Shown here: one piece after another, positions 29,986 through 39,824 of the stretch | How the letters are laid out: the number at the start of each line of letters is the position of its first letter | Numbering within the stretch: position 1 is the first letter of the stretch | Assembly (NCBI GenBank): GCA_030748415.1 | Contig: JASMMA010000004.1 | Span: forward strand, 86,501 to 150,500 | Length of the DNA: 64,000 bases | Reading direction: 5' to 3' | Source: Planctomycetota bacterium | GTDB lineage: Bacteria; Planctomycetota; UBA1135 | Program-made: the position numbers and the translations under genes | The notes under the pieces: model-generated | What the model was told of the DNA's origin: nothing | What the model saw: only the letters and a program-made list of their open reading frames with translations | The model's database searches: none

Positions 29986-31324
29986 CCAGTAATCGGCTCA
30001 GCCAAAGGGTGTCATAGTCGCCAGCTTGAAAATCTTCATGCGCAAGCACTTTTCGATGCAAGGGTGAAGTTGTGGGTGGCCCGTCAATTCTTGCGGACTC
30101 TAATGCGGAGTCTAGCCTTTGGATTGCCTCCTTTCGGTTCCCGCCATGGGCGATAACCTTGGCCATCAACGAGTCATAGAAGGGAGGGATGACTGATTCA
30201 TCAACGAGATGTGTGTCCACCCGAATTCCTTCGCCCTGAATTTGAAATTGTTTCACGGTACCAGGGCAAGGGCGGAAGTTGTCAGTGGAGTCTTCGGCAT
30301 TGATTCGCACTTCAATGGCATGACCCTGAATCTGGAGTTCTTCTTGAGACCAGGGCAAGTCTTGCCCTGCGGCCACTCGAAACTGAGCCTGAGCGAGATC
30401 GGTTCCAGTGACCAATTCCGTCACAGGGTGCTCCACCTGCAGTCGAGTATTCATCTCCAAAAAATACAATTCGCCCGAAGGAGCCATCAGATATTCCATC
30501 GTTCCGGCACCCGAGTACTTCCATGCAGCGGTTGCCCGAGCACTCAACTCCCCATAGTGCTCTCTTTGTTCGGGAGTGATGGCTGGGGATGGAGACTCTT
30601 CAATTAGTTTTTGGTGCCGCCTTTGAACAGAGCATTCCCTTTCAAAAAGGTGAACGGCATTACCTCGACCATCGCCAAAGACTTGAAACTCAATATGTCG
30701 CCCACCCTCCAAGTATTTTTCTAAGTAAAGAGTGGCATTGCCAAAAGCAGATGCGGCTTCGCGTGAAGCTTCCACAAATGCAGTTCGAACTTCGGCCTCA
30801 GTTTCGCAGCGGCGGATACCTCGACCGCCACCACCGGCGTCTGCTTTCAGGGCAATGGGATACCCAACTTCTTCTGCCACGCGAACAGCTTCATCGACAT
30901 TCTCAAGGGATCCGAGAGAGCCCGGCACCACGGGAAGTCCGACCTCTCGGGCGGCTGCGCGAGCGGGGAGTTTGAGCCCCATTTTGTCCATAAGGGATGC
31001 TGATGGCCCAATGAAAACAATGCCATGTTGCTTGCATAGAGCTGCAAAGTTGGCATTCTCTGCCAAAAATCCCCAACCCGGATGCAATGCGGAGCAGTTC
31101 GTCTGTTTAGCCGCCTGGATTACGCGCTCCATGTGTAAGTAAGACTCGCTCGCAGAGCTCGGGCCCAGGCAAACAACTTCGGCAGCCTGATCCAAGTAAG
31201 GGAACTTAGCGGCAGCATCGGCTTCTGATACTCCGCAAACAGGCTCAATTCCTAGTTCGCGGCAAGCGCGCACCATCCGCGCGGCAACTTCCCCTCGATT
31301 TGCAATGAAGACTCGATGAAACAT
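29978..31324 (-). CDS. accC: Biotin carboxylase (acetyl/acyl-CoA carboxylase BC subunit)
   Basis: FIANRGEVAARMVRACRELGIEPVCGVSEADAAAKF; ALKADAGGGGRGIRRC; FERECSVQRRHQKLIEESPSPAI; FLEMNTRLQVEHPVTELVTGTDLAQAQFRVAAGQDLP. Confidence 0.95.
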   Translation of the reverse strand: MFHRVFIANRGEVAARMVRACRELGIEPVCGVSEADAAAKFPYLDQAAEVVCLGPSSASESYLHMERVIQAAKQTNCSALHPGWGFLAENANFAALCKQHGIVFIGPSASLMDKMGLKLPARAAAREVGLPVVPGSLGSLENVDEAVRVAEEVGYPIALKADAGGGGRGIRRCETEAEVRTAFVEASREAASAFGNATLYLEKYLEGGRHIEFQVFGDGRGNAVHLFERECSVQRRHQKLIEESPSPAITPEQREHYGELSARATAAWKYSGAGTMEYLMAPSGELYFLEMNTRLQVEHPVTELVTGTDLAQAQFRVAAGQDLPWSQEELQIQGHAIEVRINAEDSTDNFRPCPGTVKQFQIQGEGIRVDTHLVDESVIPPFYDSLMAKVIAHGGNRKEAIQRLDSALESARIDGPPTTSPLHRKVLAHEDFQAGDYDTLWLSRLLDA

Positions 31325-31366
31325 GTCAGAGATTTTAGGTGCTCCTACCCCTTTGGTCTGCGCTTC

Positions 31367-32773
31367 CTAAAACTGGAAGTAGATAAAAGGTTGGAAATCG
31401 GCTCGAGTGAAAGCGAGAGCGATGGCAAAAGCGGCGCCGAGACTCAGGGCGAGGAACCAATCGGGAGTGCGGCGGAGGCGGTCTGCAGCCGTGGTCCAGT
31501 AGGAGAGCATGTGGAGGAAGAGCAGGATTGGGAATAGCCAAAGGAGTGATGCGTCAAATTGGTTTTCGCCGAAAGATTTAAAAAAGGCAAAGGCGCGAAC
31601 CCCCGTCCAAGCATCGGCGAAGGAGTTTGCACGGAAGAAAATCCAGCAGAGGCATACGAACCAAAATGTGAGGATAGGAGAAAGGAACGAGACCAGCCGA
31701 GAGATTTTCCACTGAGACCAAGAGATGCGCGACCATTCTCGTTGAAGAATTAAAGCGGATCCATGCAACGCTCCCCAAACCACAAAAGTCCATGCCGCGC
31801 CATGCCAAAGCCCACCCAGCAACATTGTTAGAAATAAATTTCGATAAGTGAATATCCGAGAGCCGCGCGAGCCACCGAGTGGAATATAGAGGTAATCCCG
31901 CAACCAGGTCGAGAGGCTGATATGCCAACGCCGCCAAAAATCTCGAATGTCGCTTGCCAGATAAGGGAAGTTGAAGTTCAAGCAAAGGCGATAACCCAAA
32001 AGAGCGGCGCAGGCAATTGCCATATCTGAATAGCCAGAGAAATCACAATAAATTTGGGCGGTGTATGCCAGGATTCCCGTCCAAGCGGCACCTGCAGTCC
32101 AGGCTTCGGGATTTTCGAAATAAGCATCCGCGATGGGGGCGAGGTTGTCCGAAAGGCAGGCCTTTTTGATGAAGCCTGAAAGGAAAAGGAGGAAAGCACC
32201 TCGAGCTCCAACCTCGGCCCATTTTCGAGGGACGGATAGCTGAGGAAGGAAGTCCGCCGCACGGACAATTGGCCCAGCCACCAATTGAGGGAAGAATCCC
32301 ACAAAGAGGGCAAGGTCCAAGAAGGATTTTGTGGGTTTCAGTTTTCCATAGTAAATGTCCAAGGAATAGGACATCGTTTGAAAGGTAAAGAAAGAAATCC
32401 CCACCGGAAGAATGATGTCAAGGGTTGTTGGCCAGACATTAAAGCCCAACCATGAAAGAAAAACGGACCCGGAGGAAGTAAAAAAGTTGAAGTACTTAAA
32501 GAAACCTAAAATTCCTAAATTCGCAAACAATGACGCTCTCAGCCACCACTTTCGTTTGGCACCGACTGGCAAAGAAGAGATTTTGAGTCCCGCGAAGTAA
32601 TCCACCAGGGTGGAAATCCAAATTAAAGATAAGAAGCGCCAATCCCACGCGGCATAAAAAGCCCAACTCGTGAGCAAAAGCCACGACTTGCGGAGCCGAG
32701 GGCCACGCAAAGCCCAATGAACCGCAAAAACTAATAAAAAGAAAGGCAGAAAACGAAACTCAGTGAACAACAT
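31367..32773 (-). CDS. MBOAT-family O-acyltransferase (AlgI-like)
   Basis: FFPQLVAGPIVRAADFLPQL; YCDFSGYSDMAIACAALLGYRLCLNFNFPYLASDIRDFWRRWHISLSTWLRDYLYIPLGGSRG; MLLGGLWHGAAWTFVVWGALHG. Confidence 0.95.
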   Translation of the reverse strand: MLFTEFRFLPFFLLVFAVHWALRGPRLRKSWLLLTSWAFYAAWDWRFLSLIWISTLVDYFAGLKISSLPVGAKRKWWLRASLFANLGILGFFKYFNFFTSSGSVFLSWLGFNVWPTTLDIILPVGISFFTFQTMSYSLDIYYGKLKPTKSFLDLALFVGFFPQLVAGPIVRAADFLPQLSVPRKWAEVGARGAFLLFLSGFIKKACLSDNLAPIADAYFENPEAWTAGAAWTGILAYTAQIYCDFSGYSDMAIACAALLGYRLCLNFNFPYLASDIRDFWRRWHISLSTWLRDYLYIPLGGSRGSRIFTYRNLFLTMLLGGLWHGAAWTFVVWGALHGSALILQREWSRISWSQWKISRLVSFLSPILTFWFVCLCWIFFRANSFADAWTGVRAFAFFKSFGENQFDASLLWLFPILLFLHMLSYWTTAADRLRRTPDWFLALSLGAAFAIALAFTRADFQPFIYFQF

Positions 32774-33821
32774 GAGTATTCTCCTGAGTGTCGCGTGTTT
32801 CTAGCCAATTGGCCAATTCATTTGCAAGAGCATGGGAGAGCAAGTAGGCACCCGCTTCATTCAGATGAAATAAATCCCATCGATGCTTTGCAAGATAAAG
32901 TTCAGAGTATGCATCGGGATCATTAAAGGCCAAGAATAAGGGGATATGCCCGTCTTGGTGAAGTTGAAGCCAACCCTCAGGCTTCTCGTACCCTGGCAAC
33001 ACTACATAAAGAACTTCAACGCCTAAGGACTCTCCATGCTTTCGGAGCCCATCAATGGCGTTGGCAAGATAAGAATCCTTTTCGCCGCCCCATTCTTTTT
33101 GGCGAAGCTCAGTCTTGGCCTTGCGGAATCCTGGAAGATCATTTAGGAATTCTTGACGCCTCTGCCGAAAAGTTTTTTTCTTGGACTCTAAGTCAAGAGG
33201 CCGATACCCATTCCCACCTTGGCCCAATCCTGGTCGCAGTATTCCATTTCCCTGTTGGAATGGTTCTCGTTCTCCTTTGGAAAGGAAATTCCAAAGGGAA
33301 AGACCTTGGTCCACATTTCCCAAACGCAAGCCCATGTGGTGTAAATGAGTCCAGGAGCGAAGAAAGCGTTCTTCGATGCGCAGGTCTTCGCTCCAGATTG
33401 CGGAGACGAGCTGAAGAGTGATGGGCAAGGAATGCCAATAAATCATGCGTTCCGTGAGCAGGTTCTCTTCACGAATATCAGTGCGCCAATCACCCAACTC
33501 GACAACCAAAAACCGTAAATTTTTCGGTGCTAAATCTAAGATTCGATGCGCCATGTAAAGGGCTTCAGGGAAACGCATCCCAGGAACCCCAAAGTTGAAT
33601 GAGCGAAGGTCATGCCCCCGAGCACTTAATGATGAATCTAGAACCTCTGGGTCAATTTGCCGGTAAACATGGCTCGACCCCAAAAAAACCATTTCATAAG
33701 CATCTTTGTGTTTTTTGAACCACTCATTTTTGAGGCGCTCGGGAGCAGCTTCGCGAATCGCCCCCGTTGTCGCGGAAAAAGCAACAAGGAAAAGGGCAAC
33801 ATTGGCAAGGCTTCGAAACAC
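32760..33821 (-). CDS. SGNH-hydrolase-like / AlgJ-like acetylation partner (GTG start)
   Basis: EMVFLGSSHVYRQIDPEVLDSSL (GSSH), WDLFHLNEAGAYLLSHAL; overlaps the MBOAT gene start. Confidence 0.65.
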   Translation of the reverse strand: MFRSLANVALFLVAFSATTGAIREAAPERLKNEWFKKHKDAYEMVFLGSSHVYRQIDPEVLDSSLSARGHDLRSFNFGVPGMRFPEALYMAHRILDLAPKNLRFLVVELGDWRTDIREENLLTERMIYWHSLPITLQLVSAIWSEDLRIEERFLRSWTHLHHMGLRLGNVDQGLSLWNFLSKGEREPFQQGNGILRPGLGQGGNGYRPLDLESKKKTFRQRRQEFLNDLPGFRKAKTELRQKEWGGEKDSYLANAIDGLRKHGESLGVEVLYVVLPGYEKPEGWLQLHQDGHIPLFLAFNDPDAYSELYLAKHRWDLFHLNEAGAYLLSHALANELANWLETRDTQENTHVVH

Positions 33822-33854
33822 AGTTCCCCACTTTAAGCTTGCGGGGGGAAGGAT

Positions 33855-34781
33855 TTATACCCCTGCAAGTCCAAGAACGGCCACACCTGTCATGACTAGG
33901 GCAGCGCCTAACCACCCGCGGAGTCCTGCTTTTTCACCCAACCATACCCGCGCAAGGGGCAGAGAAAAGAGTGCGGTTGCCGCGGCCATGGCGGCGGCAA
34001 CTCCTTGCTTTGCCCAAGTCAGGCCGCCCATAAGAAAAGCCATTCCGCACCAAGTTCCCAGAGCAGAGGGAATCAAAAATGTTTTCCAGGTTGCGCCCTG
34101 GAAGGGAGTTTTCAATACACCGAAACCTTCGCCTCGAAAAAATGAAATAAGAACAAGACCGACCGCGCCACCGGCCAATCGCCAGGCAGAAGAGGTCACC
34201 ATGCCGGTGTGTGTAACACCACCCCGAGTCATGACATTGCTGATGGCGAAAGTAGTTGCGCACCCCAAGGCGGCAAGAACCCCAATGGTGTCTGCTTGAG
34301 TGCGTTGGCTGGAACCTAATCGCCTAGATTCGGCAAGAACACCGCCCGCCACTACGAGCAAAGCACCCAGCCATTGATTACTGCTCAACTGTTCTCCAAA
34401 ACTTAACCAAGCAAAACACGCGGTGAGGACAGGAGTAATCATGGTCAGGATGACTGTTCGACCAGACCCGATGTGGGAGAGGGCTACAAAATAAAGAAGG
34501 TCGCCACATGCCATGCCGAGTGCGCCCGAAGCCAATAGCCAGAGAAGGTTGCCCTCTCCAACGGGCCCGCCACCCCGTTCAGCTCCAAGGGCCCAGGCCA
34601 GAAGTCCCAAGGCAAGAGCGCCGAAGCCGTTTTTGAAAAGGACAGCATCGGAAGGGCGGCCCTTTTTGAATGCTCGAGTAAATAAAACCGTAGCGACTCC
34701 CCAACAAACAGCGCTTGCGAGGGCGGAGTATTCCCCGGCACCGGGGAAGGGCGGTTCAGCCGCTTGGGGGAAGAGGGACAA
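33855..34781 (-). CDS. EamA/DMT-family transporter
   Basis: Ten TM-like segments with duplicated halves; SALASAVCWGVATVLFTRAFKKGRPSDAVLFKNGFGALALGLL, ITPVLTACFAWLSFGEQLSSNQWLGALLVVAGGVL. Confidence 0.87.
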   Translation of the reverse strand: MSLFPQAAEPPFPGAGEYSALASAVCWGVATVLFTRAFKKGRPSDAVLFKNGFGALALGLLAWALGAERGGGPVGEGNLLWLLASGALGMACGDLLYFVALSHIGSGRTVILTMITPVLTACFAWLSFGEQLSSNQWLGALLVVAGGVLAESRRLGSSQRTQADTIGVLAALGCATTFAISNVMTRGGVTHTGMVTSSAWRLAGGAVGLVLISFFRGEGFGVLKTPFQGATWKTFLIPSALGTWCGMAFLMGGLTWAKQGVAAAMAAATALFSLPLARVWLGEKAGLRGWLGAALVMTGVAVLGLAGV

Positions 34782-34786
34782 CAGGA

Positions 34787-37700
34787 TTAGTACTCGATTT
34801 CGAACCGCATTTCTGGAACACCGGGTTCGATGGTGATTTTCTGTCGCTTATTCTGCCCTCCCGAATCACTTAAGAGAAGAATATATTCTCCTGGAGCAAA
34901 GGGTCCGATGCTTTGTTCGCCGCCGGACATGGAATTCATACCGTAAGAAATGGCTTCAGGGCCAGCCATCATATTGGAAACCGGAATATTGGCTTGGTTT
35001 AAAAGAACCGCAATAACACCAGGCTTAGGTTGTTGCTCGGAGTCCAAGACTTGGATTTTTAGCATACAGCCCGCCTGGAGAATCAGTTCGATTTCTTCCC
35101 TTTGACCTACCTGCAGGTGGACAGTTTTTTGGACGGTTCCAAAAGAAGAGTGGCGGGCCAGAATTACAAGTTCTCCCTCGGGCAAAGAACCCAACTTGAG
35201 CTGCCCCTTTGCATCGGTAGTATTTAGGGAGAATGGCCCAATGGCTTGACCAGAAGGAGAGCAAGCAAAAACGCCGGCCCCTTGAATGGGTTCCCCAAAG
35301 CTATCGAGGACAGTGGCTTCTACTTGAGCAGCTGGGCTTAAGGGAACGACGACCTCTCGAGTCTCATTTTCTCCGACATAAAAATCTTCCAAAATAACCG
35401 TGGAATAGGATTGGCCTCCTCCAAATATGGGCATGGCCGAATGCCCGACGCTCAAGACATAGTTAGCGGGTTCAAGCAAATCAAAGTAGGCAATGCCGTC
35501 TGGGTCTGAATTGAGATAGCCTCCTCCTGCAGAACCTAAGCTGGGGCGCAACATAACTGGAATATTGGAGAGTGGCTCCCCCGTTTGCGAATCTTGCACC
35601 AAGACACGAACCCGAGTGGCGGGAATATCAATGTCATGCTGAATGGCTTCGCCAGGGGAAACGTGAAGGGTTTGATAAATCCCCACACCACTACCGAGGC
35701 CAAATTGGCCCACTAGAAGCATGTAATCTCCTTCGCGGACATTTTCCAACTCGTAATATCCAATGTCATCGGTTTTTGCGGTTTTCATACCCGATAGAGA
35801 GTTCAACATGATGGTCAAGCCTTCAACAGGTTGATCCGCGCGGGTTACAAATCCGCTAATCGAACTTGGAAGGATGGCGCCGCCGAGTTCAAGCTCGTAT
35901 ATCTTCTCCTCATCAATTCTCAGAAAAGTGGAAAGAGTTTCCAGCCCACTGAGGTCGCCTTGCATCGCCGCCAGGGCACCCGATTGAAAGCCAGGTTGAA
36001 ATGCTTGGAATTGGTAGTAGCCCATGGGGAGATGTTCAAAGGTTGCCAGACCGTTTGAATCCGTTTGCTTGCCGTCAGGGCTAGCCGGGCCTTCAAAACT
36101 GTTGAGCGCAAGAAGAGAACCGGCTTGAGGTAGTCCGTGGTCATCCAGAACAGTAATAAGAACCGTGGCTCCAGGTCCCATGGGGATTTCCAAATCCTGA
36201 ATGGGGGCCTCGGGGCTGAGGCGAATGGGGCCCAGAGTTTGAGGAGCATAGTCCTCGGCCTCTGCTCGGATGTTCCACTCGCCCGGGCCGAGGCCATCCA
36301 ATGTGAACCGGCCATCTTTTCCGGCATTGATGGAAGGATAGTTTGAGGCATCTCCCATCCCGCCCATCATGGAGCCAAGGAGATCCCCTTTTTCTTGCCA
36401 TGCGCGGATTTCAGCTTGCGCAATGGGCTGGAGAGTATGTTTGTCAAAGACTTTCCCGGTGACGGAAATCGCGGGATAAAGTTCGATTCGGAGAGATTTG
36501 GAGTCTGGGTTCGACGAGGCCTGACTCGCAGAGAATCCTTCAGCGCGGGCTCGTACCTGAACGCCCAAGAGGGGCATGTTTTCTAGCTGTAATCGGCCCT
36601 GGGAGTCTGTCTCCCCTCCTTTTTCCCAAGGAATCAATGAACTCACCATGCTCGTGAGAGGGTTGTTGCCCAGCCAAGAAACCTCGGCATGAGGGATAGG
36701 GGATTGATCCACAGCATGGACCACTTCCACTAAAAGCCCAGGGCCTCTTTGGAGGATTTGGGGTGGAAGAGACTTCTCGCTTCCAATTGCTATTTCGAAA
36801 GGGTCGCTAATCCAAGCTTGGAATCCCTCGGCGCCGAGTTGAAGCCGATAAGTTCCGGCTTCAACGGGGCCAACTCGGAACTTACCCTTAGAGTCGGTCT
36901 CGGTTTTTCCGTTGGTGGGGGAAAGGAAACCCCGCTCGTCAGGTGGAACGAGCTCCAAATAGGACTCTGCACCGTCCCGAAGAAGCATGGCAACAGCTCC
37001 AGCAAGGGGGGAGTCTTCACCCTGAAGAGCTTGACCTTGGACAAAGGCACCCTCCACCAAAAGGAGCGAGAGTGTTTTAGAATCCCCTGGGAGAAGTTCT
37101 AGCGAAGCAGTAGCCTCGGCCATGCCATCCGCTTGAGCCTTGAAGGTCCATTTGCCGGGGGGAAGTTGGAGGTAGTCGGTAGTACCAAGGGAACCGATTT
37201 CCCAATCATGAACCCGGGTCCATAAGGTGCCTCGCCGCGCTTCACTGAGAGACTCTGCTTCCAACTGGCCGGCCCAACGCGCTTGTACGCGAAAGTTTTG
37301 AACAGGCGTTTGGTCGGAGTGATGAATCCATAAGTGGGCCTTTGCGCTTTGGGTTTCAATCAAAAGAAGAGATTCACTCTTTTCGGTTCGTTCCAAAGCC
37401 TGAAGAGTGTGTACTTTGGACCAAAGACCATCGCAGAGGGCGGCCACGCGCAAACTTGGACCGTCTGCGGGAATCGTCAGAGTCCCATCGTTGCTAATAG
37501 ATTTCCAGTTGCGGCCATCTTCTTCGAGGAAGAAGGTAGTTTTCGAGGTAGGGGTGCCATCGAGGTGAAGGGCCCTGAGGAGATGAATTGCTTCCGTTGG
37601 CTTTCGTTCCTCGACCCCTAGAGGGGCATCAATTTCCGCTGATTCTCCAAGAGATGTCTCCAACTGGGGGTCCTGCAGGAATCCCAGCGGAGAAGGTGTC

Positions 37701-37789
37701 GAGCTGGTCTCCTCACCGTTCTTTAAAAGCAGGAAGGCCAAAAGGGCGGCGATGATGGGGAGGAGGATTCGTAGAGATTTCACAGGCAC
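34787..37789 (-). CDS. Large carboxypeptidase regulatory-like (CarboxypepD_reg/Ig-like) repeat protein, single N-terminal TM
   Basis: Repeated modules e.g. ISVTGKVFDKHTLQPIAQAEIRAW, DGRFTLDGLGPGEWNIRAEAEDYAP, SGFVTRADQPVEGLTIMLNSL; TM LRILLPIIAALLAFLLL. Confidence 0.82.
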   Translation of the reverse strand: MPVKSLRILLPIIAALLAFLLLKNGEETSSTPSPLGFLQDPQLETSLGESAEIDAPLGVEERKPTEAIHLLRALHLDGTPTSKTTFFLEEDGRNWKSISNDGTLTIPADGPSLRVAALCDGLWSKVHTLQALERTEKSESLLLIETQSAKAHLWIHHSDQTPVQNFRVQARWAGQLEAESLSEARRGTLWTRVHDWEIGSLGTTDYLQLPPGKWTFKAQADGMAEATASLELLPGDSKTLSLLLVEGAFVQGQALQGEDSPLAGAVAMLLRDGAESYLELVPPDERGFLSPTNGKTETDSKGKFRVGPVEAGTYRLQLGAEGFQAWISDPFEIAIGSEKSLPPQILQRGPGLLVEVVHAVDQSPIPHAEVSWLGNNPLTSMVSSLIPWEKGGETDSQGRLQLENMPLLGVQVRARAEGFSASQASSNPDSKSLRIELYPAISVTGKVFDKHTLQPIAQAEIRAWQEKGDLLGSMMGGMGDASNYPSINAGKDGRFTLDGLGPGEWNIRAEAEDYAPQTLGPIRLSPEAPIQDLEIPMGPGATVLITVLDDHGLPQAGSLLALNSFEGPASPDGKQTDSNGLATFEHLPMGYYQFQAFQPGFQSGALAAMQGDLSGLETLSTFLRIDEEKIYELELGGAILPSSISGFVTRADQPVEGLTIMLNSLSGMKTAKTDDIGYYELENVREGDYMLLVGQFGLGSGVGIYQTLHVSPGEAIQHDIDIPATRVRVLVQDSQTGEPLSNIPVMLRPSLGSAGGGYLNSDPDGIAYFDLLEPANYVLSVGHSAMPIFGGGQSYSTVILEDFYVGENETREVVVPLSPAAQVEATVLDSFGEPIQGAGVFACSPSGQAIGPFSLNTTDAKGQLKLGSLPEGELVILARHSSFGTVQKTVHLQVGQREEIELILQAGCMLKIQVLDSEQQPKPGVIAVLLNQANIPVSNMMAGPEAISYGMNSMSGGEQSIGPFAPGEYILLLSDSGGQNKRQKITIEPGVPEMRFEIEY

Positions 37790-37805
37790 AAGCTATGCTA
37801 CGCAC

Positions 37806-38474
37806 ATGCCGCTTGCGCATTCTTGGAAAACTCTCCTCTGTTTTAGTCTTTCTCTAATTTCGGGGGAATTGGAGCCCTCTTTGGTGAATGGAAGAGGGGT
37901 TGCCTGGAATCCAAACACAGGCGAGACCGCAGTTTTGATGGAGTCTGGAGATTCAGTCGCCGTTTTCAATTCCTTCCTGCATTTCCAAGAAATTATTGCT
38001 CTGGAGCAAAAAACCCCAGGAATCCGATGGGAGGAAGGTGGGTGGGCGCCCGATATCCAGCCAAATCCCCACTCTGTGCTGGGGCCCGCAGGTCGCTCGA
38101 TTCAACTTGACCCTCAAAGAGGCCATCTCTCAATAGCCCCTTCAAGCTGGGAGTCCTCCCCTTGGATTACTTATGGAAAAGGGTGGGTCCATGTTTCCTA
38201 CCGCTCCAGTTGGGTGCCGACTCAACCGTTGGAGTGGGAGATTCTTGGGGGTGAACGGAGAATCTCAAAATGGGAATCCAATGTAGATGATGTCCTCAAG
38301 CGGCAATGCATTCTGCGTGGAATTCACCACGGAAGCAAAATCAGAATCCGTCTTTTTCATACGGGGCCGTATTTCCCAACAGGAATTAAATCCGATTGGG
38401 TGGAATTTGAAGTGCCTCAAGTTGGGCCCGTGGGGCCATTTCCCACTCAGGAAATCAAGTTTACTTTAGAGTAA
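37806..38474 (+). CDS. Hypothetical protein
   Basis: Open frame, signal-like N-terminus MPLAHSWKTLLCFSLSLISG; no recognised domain. Confidence 0.5.
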   Translation: MPLAHSWKTLLCFSLSLISGELEPSLVNGRGVAWNPNTGETAVLMESGDSVAVFNSFLHFQEIIALEQKTPGIRWEEGGWAPDIQPNPHSVLGPAGRSIQLDPQRGHLSIAPSSWESSPWITYGKGWVHVSYRSSWVPTQPLEWEILGGERRISKWESNVDDVLKRQCILRGIHHGSKIRIRLFHTGPYFPTGIKSDWVEFEVPQVGPVGPFPTQEIKFTLE

Positions 38475-39750
38475 CTTCTGTGGCGTGCTCCTTTCCCTGG
38501 CGAAGGTAGGAGACTTGGATGACATCGCCTTTGACTTTTCCGCCTAATGCTCGGCGGAGGTCATCTTTTGATTTCAATACAGTGTTGGCTATTGAAAGAA
38601 GAGTGTCATCTACTTGGAGACCACCAGCTTGTGCGGCACTCGATGAGCGTACTTTGGAAATGCGAAGGCCTGCTGCTTCTGCTTCAACTTCGACACTAAC
38701 TCCCAGCTTTCCACGGTTCCGTTTCCGTTCACTAATGGCCATGAAGTGTTCCATCATCTTCTGGTTAAAGTCAGCAGGCATTGCCATTCCTGGTGCACTG
38801 ACAAAATTCAAGGAGGCATCTCTGGCATCCAAAGCAAGTGCACAATCCCGCACAAGTTCTAAAATTTTGACTTCGGCATCGTATTGAATCTTGTCTGCAT
38901 CATCACCCGGCATGTGGTAGTCCTCGTGAATGTGCGTGAAAAAGAAAAGGGAAGGAACGCCCCCGTGGTAGAAAGAGGTGTTGTCGCTTGGAGCTTCCCC
39001 GGCATCGCCCATTTCAACATCCATGCCACTTTCTTTCAGAATGTCATCGAGGAGGGGGTGAAACTCTTCCGATGTTCCAAGACCACCGACATAAAGGTAG
39101 TCGTTCACGCTTCGGCCAATCATGTCACAGTTAATCATGGCGTACATGTTTTCCGTTGGGATAGGGCCATCTTCAACAAAAGCTTTACTCCCTAAAAGCC
39201 CGCGCTCTTCTGCGCTAAATGTCATAAACAAAATGGGTCGCCGAATGGGATGGGCAACAAACCATTCTGCAAGTTCTGCAACGCCAGAGGAGCCCGAAGC
39301 GTTGTCGTCAGCACCGTTATGGATTTCACCGGGCGAACCCATCGCGCCAGGTCCGCCAACGCCAGCGTGGTCGTGATGTCCACCAATCACCAAGATTTGG
39401 TCCGCCAAACTTGGGTCAGTTCCTGCTAAAAGGCCGGCGGTATTCAAGCACTCCAAGCGCCGGACATTAAAAGGAAGCAAATAGTCTTTTGCGATTGCCT
39501 GCTTTCGGTCGTCAGGCAGAACGGAAAGGGGCTCAAGCCCCAAGCGAAGCCATTGCTCTGCAAAGTAGTTGGCGGCGGCGTGTCCACCTTCCTTGCCTGA
39601 TTCACGACCCTTGAGTTTATCACTTGCAAGATAGGAAATGTGCTCGCGCAAATCCTCGGCGCGAATGGCAGTTCGGTCACTTTGGGCGGTGAGGGAAGAG
39701 CCCACGCCATAAAGGAGCAGGAAGGGGAGAAGGATGGTGGTGCGGTTCAT
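38461..39750 (-). CDS. M28-family metallopeptidase with PA-like and C-terminal PDZ domains
   Basis: LVIGGHHDHAGVGG, HNGADDNASGSSGVAELAEWF, LFMTFSAEERGLLGSKAFVE; PDZ ...LGVSVEVEAEAAGLRISKVRSSSAAQAGGLQVDDTLLSI. Confidence 0.92.
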   Translation of the reverse strand: MNRTTILLPFLLLYGVGSSLTAQSDRTAIRAEDLREHISYLASDKLKGRESGKEGGHAAANYFAEQWLRLGLEPLSVLPDDRKQAIAKDYLLPFNVRRLECLNTAGLLAGTDPSLADQILVIGGHHDHAGVGGPGAMGSPGEIHNGADDNASGSSGVAELAEWFVAHPIRRPILFMTFSAEERGLLGSKAFVEDGPIPTENMYAMINCDMIGRSVNDYLYVGGLGTSEEFHPLLDDILKESGMDVEMGDAGEAPSDNTSFYHGGVPSLFFFTHIHEDYHMPGDDADKIQYDAEVKILELVRDCALALDARDASLNFVSAPGMAMPADFNQKMMEHFMAISERKRNRGKLGVSVEVEAEAAGLRISKVRSSSAAQAGGLQVDDTLLSIANTVLKSKDDLRRALGGKVKGDVIQVSYLRQGKEHATEVTLK

Positions 39751-39824
39751 GAGTAAAAGGGAAGAGCCGAAGACAGGGGTGTGCCAACGGCCCTTCCAAG
39801 ATAATGTACGCGAATGCTCGGAGT

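Noticed and set aside
33824-33850. TTCCCC...GGGGAA hairpin as terminator
   Set aside because: Short stem with no T-tract on the relevant strand; too weak to call.
33706-34299. 197-aa + strand ORF
   Set aside because: Antisense to the EamA transporter and SGNH-like genes; Pro/Ala/Arg-rich composition typical of shadow ORFs.
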